From Agapetus fuscipes (taxonomy: Eukaryota; Arthropoda; Insecta; Trichoptera; Glossosomatidae): a stretch of DNA of 64,000 nt. Position 1 is the stretch's first letter, and each line of letters starts with the position of its first letter. The notes under the pieces were generated by a model. It saw only the letters and a list, made by a program, of their open reading frames with translations. It searched no databases and was not told the DNA's origin. The stretch spans positions 8,083,229-8,147,228 of the forward strand of contig OX637356.1 in the NCBI GenBank assembly GCA_951799405.1, written 5' to 3'. Positions 31,966-42,016 of the stretch are shown here, one piece after another. The position numbers and the translations under genes were made by a program.

Positions 31966-32270
31966 TAATAATATTAGGATGATTTATTTGGTGAGCGCTG
32001 TTTTTATGTGAATCACCCCTCAAGAGCCCTCTGCGAACTTGGTCGTCACTGTAGAGAGCGCCAATTCTTAAGCAAGACCCAGTTGCTGCAAGGCTAGATG
32101 GACCATTAGTGACCGGTCTTTGGTACAGGTTTATGAATTTTTCACCCAGCGAAGAGCATATTTGAAAATGTAAATGGTAATTTTTTTGTGCTCCGCCGGG
32201 ATTCGAACCCACCATTTTCTATTTACGAGTCAGAAGTGTTAACCACTAGACTATGAACCAGAGCCAGCAT
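31966..32270 (-). mobile_element. SINE-C, tRNA unit and body
   Basis: Minus strand: tRNA-like unit (about 32190-32268) with 'catagtctagtggttaacac' and B box GGGTTCGAATCCCGGC. Then the body 'tatgctcttcgctgggtg', 'accggtcactaatggtcc', 'gcgctcaccaaataaatcat' and the tail 'cctaatattattatta'. No 5S head. Confidence 0.9.
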
Positions 32271-32329
32271 TCCTGTCGATTTGATTTAGCCAATAGGATG
32301 TATACATTCTATCCCACCTACCTACGAGA

Positions 32330-32620
32330 TACGTGCTATAAAACTTAGTTGGTAATTTGTCAGGGGTGGACGTGGGCCTCCCCGTCTGTGGTGATTGGAG
32401 TATTGATTGGCCGGAAGGGGCGCGCTATCAGACTGCCGACCGCACCACGCAACTTGCCTTCGGGTGATTTGATTGATATGTCAACGACAACCCCACTCAC
32501 CCCAACAAGTCATTACCTGTGGCTGACCCGAACTTTAAACAAAACCTGTCGTCAATATTATATCCATAATCATCATCATCATGGAGCTGACAGCTCAAGG
32601 TAGGTCTTGGATGAATCCAG
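32330..32620. other. Unclassified GC-richer segment
   Basis: 'ggtggacgtgggcctcccc' resembles a phrase common near the 3' ends of RTE-like LINEs (remembered, not checked). A TATAAAA word precedes it at about 32337, and 'catcatcatcatggagctg' with a donor-like 'aggtaggt' lies at 32570-32603. No firm call is possible. Confidence 0.25.
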
Positions 32621-32711
32621 AATACTCTCCCACCCCATTATAATTCACAATGTTTGTATAACTTAGCCGATGCGTTGGCTTTTTCATTAACTATTTTCAG
32701 AACGACATCAG

Positions 32712-33005
32712 TCCGGTCGATAGCTCAGTTGATAGAGTGCTTGCATTCTATGCCGTGGCCCGGTTTCGAATCCCACTTAGGGTGTCAGAAATGATTTACG
32801 TTTTCGGTGCTCATTTCAAACCCTAAAATAAAAAAAAAACCGGCAAAGTTTACCCAGCCTTCACAAGAAATGAGTACCAGCCACCTCTGGAGCTGGGAAA
32901 CCCCCACTTCAACTGAAGTTGTTGGCGTAAGGCCTTACCTGTAAAAATAAATAAGCTCCACTCGCAAGAAGTTACACTGTATGTGAAGCTCTGTTGTGTT
33001 TTACA
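32712..33005 (+). mobile_element. SINE-B, full length
   Basis: Head 'ccggtcgatagctcagttga' and B box GGTTTCGAATCCC. Body 'tacccagccttcacaagaaa', 'ggagctgggaaacccccac', 'aactgaagttgttggcgta', then 'ttacctgtaaaaataaata'. The end 'aagaagttacactgtatgtg' follows an internal deletion. Confidence 0.9.
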
Positions 33006-33064
33006 TAATGAACGATAATTTTTGGAAACTTACAAAATTTCAGGGAAAAAACGGGATATTTTTA

Positions 33065-33228
33065 TAAGAATTATTGATTTTGTCAGCACTGTTTTTGTGT
33101 GAAACACACTCAAGCGAGAGTTGGTGGTCACGAAAGAAAGCGCCAATTTTCAAGTAAGACTCCATTTTTGCAAGGTTGGATGGACCTTTGATGACCAGTT
33201 ATTGGTTGAGGTATTTGAATTTTTTAAC
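33065..33228 (-). mobile_element. SINE-C body, diverged
   Basis: Minus strand: 'gtcatcaaaggtccatccaa', 'ccttgcaaaaatggag', 'aaattggcgctttc', 'gtgtgtttcacacaaaaac'. tRNA and 5S heads are missing. Confidence 0.7.
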
Positions 33229-33249
33229 GTTAACCTCAAGACTACCCAA

Positions 33250-33425
33250 GTTTCAGAGAAAGTCTGCAGAAGTTGCAGGGTTTATGTGCATTTATTTTTA
33301 TTTTTACCTCATTTTATACGAATAGATTAAGAACTCATGTGTAAGCATGACTATACTTATGTTTTCTTGTGTACATGCATGAAATATGAATTCAAAAATT
33401 TAACACATCTTCACAACTTTTGATA
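33250..33425 (+). mobile_element. SINE-A, 5'-truncated, old
   Basis: 'tttcagagaaagtctgcaga' then 'agttgcagggtttatgtgca', and later 'gtgtacatgcatgaaatatg'. Confidence 0.5.
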
Positions 33426-33654
33426 TTGATTGAAATCTAAAGACTTTATTTCCCCAATTTCAACCACTCTAATTCCATAAAAATAACAACATTTTTCAAT
33501 TCTCACTTCAACCTCTTCCAAATATACTCTTCAACATTCTTCTTCCACTCTCTCCTACCTTTCTCATCCACACCACTCTAGTTCAGTCATAACAAAAGGT
33601 CATAAGAACATCCTAAAACTATATAGCAAACAGATAATATCTTTTCCTTGGCCG

Positions 33655-34175
33655 TACTCCAAACCACCACATCTCGGTGCCTAAAGTAAAAGACATCAGC
33701 GTTTTCACAAACTGTATTGAAACTTAACCAGCTCCTTTAGTGGGCGTTTTAGTTTGGATTATTATTTCTTTACACACTCTAGGGCTGAGTTTCAACGTAA
33801 ATTTGTAAGTTTACTTAAAGTACAGGAGGAAATAAATGATCTCCAGCTAGCTACATCTCAGTGTCTAAAGTATACAACTTTAACAATTTCAAAAACTGTA
33901 TTGAAACTGAAGCAGCTGCTCTAGTGAAAGTTTTAGTTTCCATTCATTTTTGGTGTAACGCTTCGGTTAAGGTTGAACGCAACGTTGTATTTTTGGAATA
34001 TTTGGAGAAGAGAATGAACGAAATCCAGCTAAATTTCAATGCCGAAAACTTTGTCTTCTTCAAAAACTGTATGGAAACTAAAGAAGCTCATCTATTGAGC
34101 GTTTTGCTTTGAAAACATTTTTCGTAAAACGCTATCGGTAAGTTTGAACGAAAAGTTGCAAACTTGGATAAAATA
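33655..34175 (+). repeat. Three tandem family E units
   Basis: The phrase 'aaactgta-tgaaact' plus 'tttagt-g-gttttagttt' occurs near 33710, 33893 and 34064, a period of about 171-183. Each is preceded by a related 'ctcagtgtctaaag'-type block. The plus-strand ORF at 33861-34112 is a by-product. Confidence 0.6.
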
Positions 34176-34477
34176 AAAAGGCCGATATCCAAGTCGTTAC
34201 GTTTTCGGGTTGGCCATCCATTCCAAGTAATGGCGAACGACTCACTTCATCGGAAATGTGAATAAAACAAATGAGCCGGAAAATGGATAATTGTGCTCTC
34301 TCTCTTTCTCTTCTAGGATATACAAACGAAGAAAGTAAATGATTTAATTTACAATATACGTAAAAACTATCGCTTTACACCAGGCATGTCCAACTCAGAT
34401 GATACTGCGAGACGAATAACCCATTTGATATTTGAAACTGATTGAAAAATGAGAAATATTCGCTCCTACATCTCATC
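34176..34477. other. No feature seen
   Basis: A short (CT)n patch at 34297-34313; otherwise nothing. Confidence 0.35.
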
Positions 34478-34724
34478 TATAATCTATAATCTAAGTTGCA
34501 AAAATGTATTCATTTAAAACTCTCAAATGTATGCCCACAAACAAACACGTGTAGTTCGCGCTTACAAATGCTGAATGGGTACTAACAAATAAAATCCAAA
34601 CCTCAAATCAACATAAGCCCTACAACTTTTGCCGTCCTACCCTGACACAGGAGTGACATTGGCAAAGTGAACCATTTTTCACAGTATGGATGGTCAACCT
34701 CATACCAACCTATAAGTCAAGGAA
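34478..34724 (-). mobile_element. SINE-A, full length
   Basis: Minus strand: 'ttccttgacttataggttgg' to 'gtaagcgcgaactacacgtg' and a tail of TTATAGA units (34478-34496). Same subfamily as 15053 and 42017. Confidence 0.9.
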
Positions 34725-35315
34725 TACAAATAATAAACAACATTTAAATAGAACAAAAGAACAAAACCTTAAAAAGAAATCTATACAAAAAAGTCAATAA
34801 TTAAAAGTCATACATGGAAGAATTGAAAGAAGATGAGCTCCAGGTCGAAGGAGAACCTCTTATTTGAATAACCTGACACAATAGTTTGGCAAAATCAAAA
34901 GATTTCCTCTTTTGAACAGCAGTATCGAAGGCACAAATTTCTTTGGTCATCATCAATGTTCACTGAAAAAGCTCAACCAGAAAGAGAATAACCTATTTTG
35001 TACTATGTTGGTGGCCGCAGAAAACCAAAGGCCATAAATATCCAAAAACTTAGACGGTGGGGGAGAGGGCTCAATTACTCTTAATTTCAAAAATGATCGT
35101 CAAATTAAAATCATTGACGTTGGGGGGTGTAACGAAAGGATTTAAATAGGTATGTAGGGAAAATATAAAGTATGGGGAGGGGGGGGTTATAATTTCAAAA
35201 GTCTAAGCCTGACAGCCCTGCTTTATTTCAACAGTCTGTAACATTTACTTGGCGAATCAAACACCTGGAATAAAAAAAATGTTTTTTTTTGTCCAAATTA
35301 AGAACTATTCAATCG
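34725..35315. other. No feature seen
   Basis: AT-rich, with a G-rich run at about 35176-35190. Confidence 0.35.
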
Positions 35316-35367
35316 AAGACAGTAGACAGCATGTGCGCACTCTAGAGTCATGTGCACTGTCTTCGTC
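35316..35367. repeat. Hairpin
   Basis: 'cgaagacagt' at the left pairs with 'actgtcttcg' at the right; 'gcatgtgcgcac' and 'catgtgc' add partial inner pairing around 'tctaga'. Confidence 0.55.
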
Positions 35368-35689
35368 GGTACATTTCTCGTTAATTCTGAACGAAACTTT
35401 TCTCCTTTACGTTCATTCACGTTTTTAATACAAAGGAATCTCCTTTAAGAAATTACACTTGTTTTCTTTTTTACTTTTACCTTTTTATACTTAAGTCACG
35501 TAAAAATCAAATGCGGCAACCTAGAACTTATGTACTTCAAAAATGAGATTAAATAATAATTTAACTTAAAAATTCCTTTTTCCCACTTTTTGTTCAGGCA
35601 TTTTAAAGGACTGTGGATGATTTTGGTTGTCTATTTTTTTTTTAATTAACAAAATGATAATTAATTTACTTTAATAATTATGTGAACAC

Positions 35690-35861
35690 ACGCGCCGCCG
35701 CCATATTGCCGATCCGCAGAAACGAAGCGGTAATTTATTATAACACATTATCTGTACACAAGTACAAATTACGGCCTAAGATGCTCCATTTCCCGAAACA
35801 TGTGCCGGGCAATTAGTGAGGTGTGCTCAGAGCCTTGAGCCGTGACTGGCAAAGTTTTGCC
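35690..35861 (+). promoter_or_regulatory. Possible promoter and 5' leader
   Basis: A locally CpG-rich patch ('cgcgccgccgccatattgcc', 35692-35711) precedes the candidate first exon in otherwise AT-rich DNA. No TATA box or initiator can be set with confidence. The call depends on the exon at 35862 being real. Confidence 0.25.
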
Positions 35862-35900
35862 ATGGAGTTACAGGCTGTTCAGACGAGGGCACAAACCCAG
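35862..35900 (+). CDS. Possible first coding exon
   Basis: An ATG in a good context (gccATGG) opens 13 codons, MELQAVQTRAQTQ. They end exactly at CAG|GTTAGT, a good 5' splice site, in phase 0. An in-frame TGA lies upstream near 35814, so the ATG would be the start. The next supported exon on this strand (43383-43535) also starts in phase 0, which would give an intron of 7,482 bases full of SINEs. The product is unknown. The exon is too short to judge by content, so this is a tentative call. Confidence 0.3.
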
Positions 35901-36212
35901 GTTAGTCGTTAAATTTTCGTATCCCAAATATTCACAGCATAATTACATTTGTATTGTTATACACTTTATTTATAAGTAAAAAATCAGAGGCAAGCAACAA
36001 TTAAAGTTAAAGTTTAAAGATTCATTTCATTTGACATGTGTTTTTAAAGTTTATTTTTTGAAAAAAAAACGATATTTTTTAAGCCAAAGGTTGCTTAGTG
36101 TAAAAAAAATTAAGCAAGTTCAATATAGAATAGTCCAACTTTATGGAATTCACTGTAACGTTATTAATTGTTGAACGAAGACATTGTGTTCATTTTGATT
36201 AAAAATTAAATT
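35901..36212. other. No feature seen
   Basis: AT-rich; would be intron if the gene model is right. Confidence 0.35.
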
Positions 36213-36503
36213 AGGCTGATTTATTTGGTGAGCGCTGTTTTTGTGTGTATCACACCTCAAGAGCCCTCTGCGAGCTTGATCGTCGCTGTAGAAAGCGCCA
36301 ATTCTCAAGCAAGACCCAGTTGTTGTAAGGCTGGATGGACCTTTTGATGACCGGTCTTTGGTAAAGGTCTATGAATTTTTCAACCCAGCGAAGAGCAAAT
36401 TTGAAAATATAAATGGTATATTTTTTGTGCTCCGCCGGGATTCGAACCCACGACCTTCCAGTTACGAGTCCGAAGTGTTACCACCTGGACTACGGACCGG
36501 TGA
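36213..36503 (-). mobile_element. SINE-C, tRNA unit and body
   Basis: Minus strand: 'accggtccgtagtccaggtg', B box GGGTTCGAATCCCGGC, the body 'ttgctcttcgctgggttg', 'ccggtcatcaaaaggtcc', 'ttgcttgagaattggcgc', and the end 'gcgctcaccaaataaatc'. Well conserved; no 5S head and no ATT-type tail. Confidence 0.9.
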
Positions 36504-37331
36504 TGTAATAGATAAACAATAAAAATTACAATTAAGTGCTTTTTTTTTGAAGAAAAAGCCTTTTCTGGTTGTTTTTTTTATTTAAACTCGATTAAAATAA
36601 AGATTTTTGTTTGACCTTTCAAATAAAAAAAAATATATCAGTAGACTACCTGCGCTTTACTCTTATATTTAAAAATCGATCTCTCGTTCAGATTCCTTTT
36701 GTTTTTTGCTCTATTACAAATAAACGCTGAGTTTTACGTTATTCAACTTTTAATCCCTATCACATTTATTGTACTAAGTACTAAGTAACTTTACTTATTT
36801 GTCCTAAATAACTAACACAATGTCTCCGTCAGAACAAACCATCAGTGTTTACTGCTATCTTGGAGTTTTCCTGACTTACGTGATCAAAAATACTAAACAT
36901 TTCTATGGAAGTTTTCCTCTACGGATAAAGCTTTTTATTTTGGCGGTCGTTATCCTTACATGAGAACTGTTACTTTATGACGTGATGATATTAAGCTCAA
37001 GTATTGGCGGCTGTCTCAGGTAATTGACTTTTCGTGTAAAAAAAAATATTATGATATTTGTCTCTTGAAAATGGTGTGTTAACACTCCGAAAGCGCTCTT
37101 GGTATTAAACTCGACTCATGAAAAAAAACTTCGATGTTATTCTTACTTTGTTGATAAAAAATGAATTTGTACAATGCCAATACACAAATTTTTAAACTTT
37201 GAAGTAAATGAGGGCATTAGAATCAAAAAGGCAAGTGTCCTATAGACTATCCAGGGGACACTGTGTCTTATAGACTAGTGTCCTATGGACGAATGTCCTA
37301 TAGACAACTATTTTTTTTTTTTACATTTTAT
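36504..37331. other. No gene; short local repeat
   Basis: AT-rich. At 37228-37305 the phrase 'gtcctatagac' recurs four times in slightly different forms ('tcctatagactatccagggg', 'cttatagactagtgtccta'). Confidence 0.4.
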
Positions 37332-37585
37332 AAAAAATAGATTTGTGAAGAGGAATGCAATTCACCAACCTATTCTGCCTGGCCAGAAACAGGTATTAAT
37401 ATCATCATTTAATAATTCATTATTGTTTATTATTTATGAATTATTAAATAATAATTACCCAATAACATCTGTTGAACCAGGGTCAAAGTTACAGTCAAGT
37501 GACCCAAGCGGGGATCGAACCAACGTTGTTCCATTCGAAACACGCTAGAAAGATCAGCCCTCTTGGCCCCCGCGGCTATAACCCG
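37332..37585 (-). mobile_element. SINE-G with 9-bp target duplication
   Basis: Minus strand: head 'agccgcgggggccaagaggg' with B box GGTTCGATCCCCGC, resembling a class II (Leu/Ser-like) tRNA. A body with the hairpin 'atgaattatta' follows, ending 'cacaaatctatttttt'. The flanks are ACATTTTAT on both sides (37323-37331 and 37586-37594). It is nearly identical to the copy at 54734. The end is T-rich rather than A-rich. Confidence 0.85.
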
Positions 37586-37734
37586 ACATTTTATTAAAAA
37601 CTTGCATTTTTGATTCTAAGACCCTCAATTTTGTAATACACCCAATTTTTTTGGATACACCTTATTAAAAGATAAATGCATTGCTGAAATGGAAAATATA
37701 CATCGAGTTACAAAAAAAAACATCTTTTTATTTA

Positions 37735-37832
37735 AGCAGATCTGAAGAAAATTATGACTCTGGAGGAAATGAAAGAAGTATGTAAGGACAGAAAGAAATG
37801 GCGGTTGATCTGTAATGTTGGCGGCTAGGGTT
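37735..37832 (+). pseudogene. LINE tail fragment
   Basis: The frame reads a form of LEEMKEVCKDRKKWRLICN, resembling the end of the ORF of the minus-strand LINE at 38870 (KEVCKDR). Only about 30 codons remain. Confidence 0.45.
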
Positions 37833-37929
37833 TATTAAATTGGAATTTGTTTTTTTGTTTGTAAATGGATATTTTGTATTTGGATATTATTATTTTGTGA
37901 TGTATAAAATGTAATTTGTCGTGTGTGTG

Positions 37930-38203
37930 TGTTCCTTGACTTATAGGTTGGTATGCGGCTGACCACCCATGCTGTAAAAATGGTTCACTTTGCCAATGTC
38001 ACCCCTGTCTCAGGGAAGGACGGCAAGAGTTGCAGGGTGTATGTCCATTTGAGATTTGGTTTTAACCCAAATCTTAAATGGACATACACCCTGCAACTCT
38101 TGCCGTCCTTCCCTGAAACAGAGATGACTTTGGCAAAGTGAACCATTTTTTACAGCATGTGTGGTCAGCCGCATACCAACCTATAAGTCAAGGAACTTGA
38201 GAA
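37930..38203. mobile_element. Palindromic SINE-A (two 5' halves head to tail-less head)
   Basis: The left half is a plus-strand SINE-A from 'gttccttgacttataggttg' to 'catttgagatttgg'. After a two- or three-base centre near 38066 the same sequence returns on the minus strand, to 'gtcaaggaac' at 38203. The arms are about 135 bp and differ at only a few sites. Neither half has the 3' part or tail. Confidence 0.9.
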
Positions 38204-38305
38204 TTGGTTCTTTCTATAGTGACAAACAACCTTGAAAAGGGCTCTTGAGTTGTGGTTGTCATTCACATAAAAACAACGCTCACCAAATTATTTGAAAAAT
38301 TTAAG
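38204..38305 (+). mobile_element. SINE-C 3' fragment
   Basis: 'ttgagaattgg-ttctttct', 'gggctcttgagttgtg' and 'aaacaacgctcaccaaat' in SINE-C order. It begins directly at the edge of the palindrome. Confidence 0.65.
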
Positions 38306-38665
38306 ACGAAACGAAAAAAAATCAATCACACTTCAAACAAAATATTTTTAGTTAAATAAATCACTGTTCTCAAAAAAGATTATTCCATTAATTGATTCGT
38401 ACTCATATAAAAAAAATCGTGTTTTTTCAATGGGATGAAGACATACAGAAAACGAAAAGGACATTTTCATTAAAAGTCTTTCAAATTGAAAATACTTCAC
38501 AACCTTCAAAGGTTCTCATATGAAAATTCTACACATGTCTCCGGGATAATGTTATAATGCTCGTTATTGTAAAATTTACTTGAAAAGTCTCCTGCCTACA
38601 AATTCCTCGTAAATAAAGTACAGGGGAATCTCACACAACGAGCATCTCCCATAACGAATATTTCG
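38306..38665. other. No feature seen
   Basis: AT-rich DNA between SINE fragments. Confidence 0.35.
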
Positions 38666-38832
38666 TACACCTAATCTAATCTAATCTAATCTATGTAAGT
38701 TGCAAAACATATGTAACATTAAAGGTTCACCTTAAACATGCCGCATGTAGTCCTACAATATAAAAACCAGAATCTTACATGGACATACACCCTGTAACTC
38801 TTGCCGACCTTCCCTGTAAACAGGGGTGAAAT
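38666..38832 (-). mobile_element. SINE-A, 5' and internally truncated
   Basis: Minus strand: 'cccctgtttacagggaaggt', 'gcaagagttacagggtgtat', 'gactacatgcggcatgttta', and a (TTAGA)n tail at 38672-38692. The first 45 bases are missing. Confidence 0.8.
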
Positions 38833-38869
38833 ACTAGCAATCTTGTCATTGTCTTGTATCCTGCCGTCA

Positions 38870-39325
38870 TTCCTCTAGGGGTGGCCGGTACCTCCGCACA
38901 AGTGCCTCTACTTGACTCTGTCCTTGCATACTTCTTTTATCTCATCTAGTTTCATGCACGCTCTTCTCTTGTTTCCACCCTGTAAATTCCATTCATTCGC
39001 AATCTTACTTATCTGATCAATCCATTCTTTCCTAGGTCTTTTCGTTCTACGCTTACCTATAACATTCTCTTTATACACTTTTTTTTTGTCAGTCGGTCTT
39101 CATTCATCCTTTCAATATGTCCAAACCATCGCATCACACTTCTTTAAACTTTCACTTTCACGCTTGCTTTTACTCCGCATTTATTCAGAACCTATTTGTT
39201 TCTCACAGTATCTTTCAGTGTTTTTCCTGTAATAATTCTCAAATGAGCCATTTCTACGGTGCATACCTTATTTACTTCTCTTTCATTCACCGTCAATTTA
39301 AAAAAAAAAACATGAAATTGAGAGT
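38870..39325 (-). pseudogene. LINE ORF2 C-terminus, RTE/R1-like
   Basis: Minus-strand frames give LTVNEREVNKVCTVEMAHLR, LKDTVRNK, a stop, LNKCGVKASVKVK, then MRWFGHIERMNEDRLTKK and KKYARTES, ending near AEVPATPRG. The order (L---EM--LR-I, VRN, RW-GH-ERM-EDRL-KK) is typical of the end of many arthropod non-LTR polyproteins. Several stops and shifts. A second copy is at 54455-55120. Confidence 0.8.
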
Positions 39326-39797
39326 TCTCACAACTAGAAGGTAACACATTTTTGTGTTTTAACAAGTGTTTTGCTTAACGAGTGTTTTACATAGCGAGGT
39401 ATATTCCGAGACTTTATGTGAGGTTTCGCCGTACGGCATTACGGTAATATCACCAGGAAAGGAAGTCCTTGTATGTAAGTTAATATAAAATATTGTACTC
39501 GGGAGCTTTTGATATCTCGCAAAGTATGTAATAAAATGTCTTATCCACTACGGCGACAGGTAGGAGCGCTCGCATACCAACTTTTATCATTAAATTAATT
39601 ATTTATTTGAAAATTTTTAATATATTCCTTCTTGCTCAGTTTTTTTTTTATTAATAACAAAGACAAAGACAAATTTAATTTCAGCAAAAGATTCAATATT
39701 TTGTGGTCCAAGTACAGAATCAATAAGTCTATAATCTATATTCTATTTTTTTCTGTTCCTTAACGTCAAATAGGTTAGTTCCAGGTTGATCACTGTA
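39326..39797. other. No feature seen
   Basis: AT-rich DNA. Confidence 0.35.
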
Positions 39798-39842
39798 TAT
39801 CTATAATCTAAGTGGCAAAAATACTGTAACAAATGTGTAAAT
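39798..39842 (-). mobile_element. SINE-A 3' fragment
   Basis: 'tatctataatctaagtggca' is the inverted SINE-A tail and 3' end. Confidence 0.55.
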
Positions 39843-40012
39843 GTACGTCTGTGTATATTTTCTATGATTGTGCGTCTGTGTGTTTTTACTTACTTGTGTG
39901 AGTATGTCTCAAGAAGAAGATATTTCGATGGTTGTAAATTTTAGATTGGAATTTTGTATTTGATTTGAATGTTTATCCATTTGTTTATGTCTAAAATGTT
40001 AATTGTTGGGTA

Positions 40013-40273
40013 TGTTCCTTGACTTATAGGTTGGTGTACGGCTGACCACCCTTGCTGTAGCAAATGGTTCACTTTGCTAATGTAGCCCCTGTTTCAGGGA
40101 AGGTCGGCAGGAGTTGCAGGGTGTTTGTCCATTTGAGATTTAGTTTTTATGTTGTATGTAGGTTCACATGCAGCATGCTCAAGCGCGAACTTGTACGTGT
40201 CTGCTTGTGAGAATGCATGTAATGTGAATTCCCAATGTTACATATCTTTGCAACTTAGATTAGATTAGATTAG
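40013..40273 (+). mobile_element. SINE-A, full length
   Basis: From 'ttccttgacttataggttgg' to the tail (TTAGA)n at 40257-40273. It has 'cccctgtttcagggaaggtc', 'cacatgcagcatgctcaagc' and 'gtctgcttgtgagaatgcat'. One of the best copies. Confidence 0.92.
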
Positions 40274-40737
40274 TACTAGTGTTAGCTCGAAGCTTCTATG
40301 AAATAATATTCTAGCGAATGTCAGAGTAACCTATACACCTATAAATAGAGATCGCGATGCTTTGACGACAGACTCGTATACCTACCCTAAAAATTCTATT
40401 AGGTGTACATCCGTTCTTCTTTTTCATTTTTTTTCTGTTTTGTTTTGTTTTTTTCGTTTAAGAAAAGTCCTCAAAAGTAGAAAGCACTAAGTGATAAATG
40501 ATAGTCTTTGAAATGACTTTTATCTTCAAAGAAGGGAACATTGACTTTTTAATGTGTCTGGACATGAAACTAACCAACCAACAAAAACACAGATGATGTA
40601 TGTTGCACTCAACGCCAAGGTGTATGTTTTACTTAGAGAGAAGATGAATGTTTTTGCGTGGTGGGAATAAAAAAATATGAATCTTTCATAATTGTTTTTG
40701 CCCGATAGATAGACACTATCTGAATGCTAAATGATTA
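40274..40737. other. No feature seen
   Basis: AT-rich DNA with T-rich runs near 40430-40460. Confidence 0.35.
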
Positions 40738-40815
40738 TCTATATAACCTAAAATCTAAGTCGCAAAGATATTTTACAGCTAAGATTCATATTACATGAAT
40801 TCTTAAAAGCAGACA
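40738..40815 (-). mobile_element. SINE-A 3' fragment
   Basis: 'aatctaagtcgcaaagatat', then 'aagattcatattacatgaat' and 'aagcagacatg'. It abuts, in inverted orientation, the full copy at 40816. Confidence 0.65.
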
Positions 40816-41075
40816 TGTTCCTTGACTTATAGGTCGGTATGCGGCTGACCACCCATGCTGTAAAAATGGTTCACTTTGACAATGTCACCCCTGTCTCAGG
40901 GAAGGACGGCAAGAGTTGCAGGGTGTATGTCCATTTGAGATTTGGTTTTATGTTGTAGGTTCACATGCGGCATGTGCAAGCGCGAACTTGTAGGTACGTG
41001 TCTCGTTGTTAAAATGCATGTAATGTGAATCTCCAATGTAACATATATTTGCAACTTAGATTAGATTAGATTAGA
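40816..41075 (+). mobile_element. SINE-A, full length
   Basis: 'ttccttgacttataggtcgg', 'cccctgtctcagggaagga', 'cacatgcggcatgtgcaagc' and the tail (TTAGA)n at 41058-41075. It shares 'gggtgtatgtccatttgag' with the palindromic copy at 37930. Confidence 0.92.
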
Positions 41076-41141
41076 CACACACCCTGCAACTCTTGCCGTC
41101 CTTTTCTGAGACAGAGGTGACATTGGCAAAATGAACCACTG
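41076..41141 (-). mobile_element. SINE-A internal fragment
   Basis: 'accctgcaactcttgccgtc' and 'tgacattggcaaaatgaacc', joined directly to the tail of the previous copy in inverted orientation. Confidence 0.75.
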
Positions 41142-41491
41142 GGGGATGATAAGAACATTTTTCTCGTCCACATTGTTACAAGTCGACAGCATACAACGCA
41201 AGATTGCCTTTGGGCAGGAAAGCGTGTAAGTGCGGATTAACGTGAAAATCTTTTCGGTTTTTTTTTCCTTTTTTGTTTTGTTCTTAGATTAAAAAATACT
41301 AAAGCCTCCTCTCTCTTGCCGGCGGAATTAACGACAACAATTTTCGCCTTTTTTATTTTTTCATTATAAGCGCTGAAAGTTATTATTTTCACGACCGTCA
41401 TTACAGGAAAAGCAATCTGGAGTCTGCACTGCTTTGTGTTCAATGTGAATTTATAATTTATCTTGTAAAAACGAATACATACATTAAAAAA
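41142..41491. other. No feature seen
   Basis: No domain in the Lys/Arg-rich minus-strand ORF at 41237-41443. Confidence 0.35.
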
Positions 41492-41928
41492 GTCAACGAC
41501 GATACCACGTTGGTAGCACCGGTTCTCATCAGATCACCAAGTTAAGCAGCATTGGGCGCGGATGCTACTTGGATGGGGGATCGCTCAGGTACACCGCGTG
41601 TTGTTGGCATTTCTTGGACCGGTCCGTAGTCCAGTGGCAACACTTCGGACTCGTAAATGGAAGGTTGTGGATTCGAATCCCGGTGGAGTACAACAAATAT
41701 ACCATTTATATTTCCAAATGTGCTCTTCGCTGGGTTGAAAAATTCATAAACCTTTACCAATTACCGGTCACTGAAAGGTCCATCCAGCCTTACAACAACT
41801 GGGTCTTGCTTGAGAATTGGCGTTTTCTACAGCGACGACCAAGCTCGCAGAGGGCTCTTGAGGTGTGATACACACAAAAACAGCGCTCACAAAATAAATC
41901 ATCCTAATATTATTATTATAATTAAAAT
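41492..41928 (+). mobile_element. SINE-C, full length: 5S head, tRNA unit, body
   Basis: The head (41492-41608) matches eukaryotic 5S rRNA along its length: GTCAACGAC at the start, 'aagttaagcagcattgggcg', 'ggatgctacttggatggggg' and 'caccgcgtgttgttggc' at the end. The tRNA-like unit (41616-41690) has 'ggtccgtagtccagtggcaa' and B box GGATTCGAATCCCGG. The body runs to 'gcgctcacaaaataaatcat' and the tail 'cctaatattattattat'. Internal promoters of both 5S and tRNA type would favour pol III transcription (inference). Confidence 0.93.
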
Positions 41929-42016
41929 CTGAAAAAAAAAAATATATGTTTTCTGAAACTTTGTTTTACAAGTTGTTTGATTATATAATATTTTTATATC
42001 AATGCAATATTGTTAT

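Noticed and set aside
32330..32603. Promoter (TATAAAA) plus first exon MELTAQ with donor
   Set aside because: The exon is only a few codons, no downstream exon in phase is seen, and the segment resembles a LINE 3' region.
33861..34112. 83-codon ORF as a gene
   Set aside because: It lies wholly within tandem family E units.
38672..38692. Telomere-like repeat
   Set aside because: The unit is TTAGA, not TTAGG, and it occurs only as the short tail of SINE-A copies.
41492..41608. A functional 5S rRNA gene
   Set aside because: It has substitutions in conserved positions and is fused to a tRNA-like unit and SINE body in three copies, so it is a SINE head.
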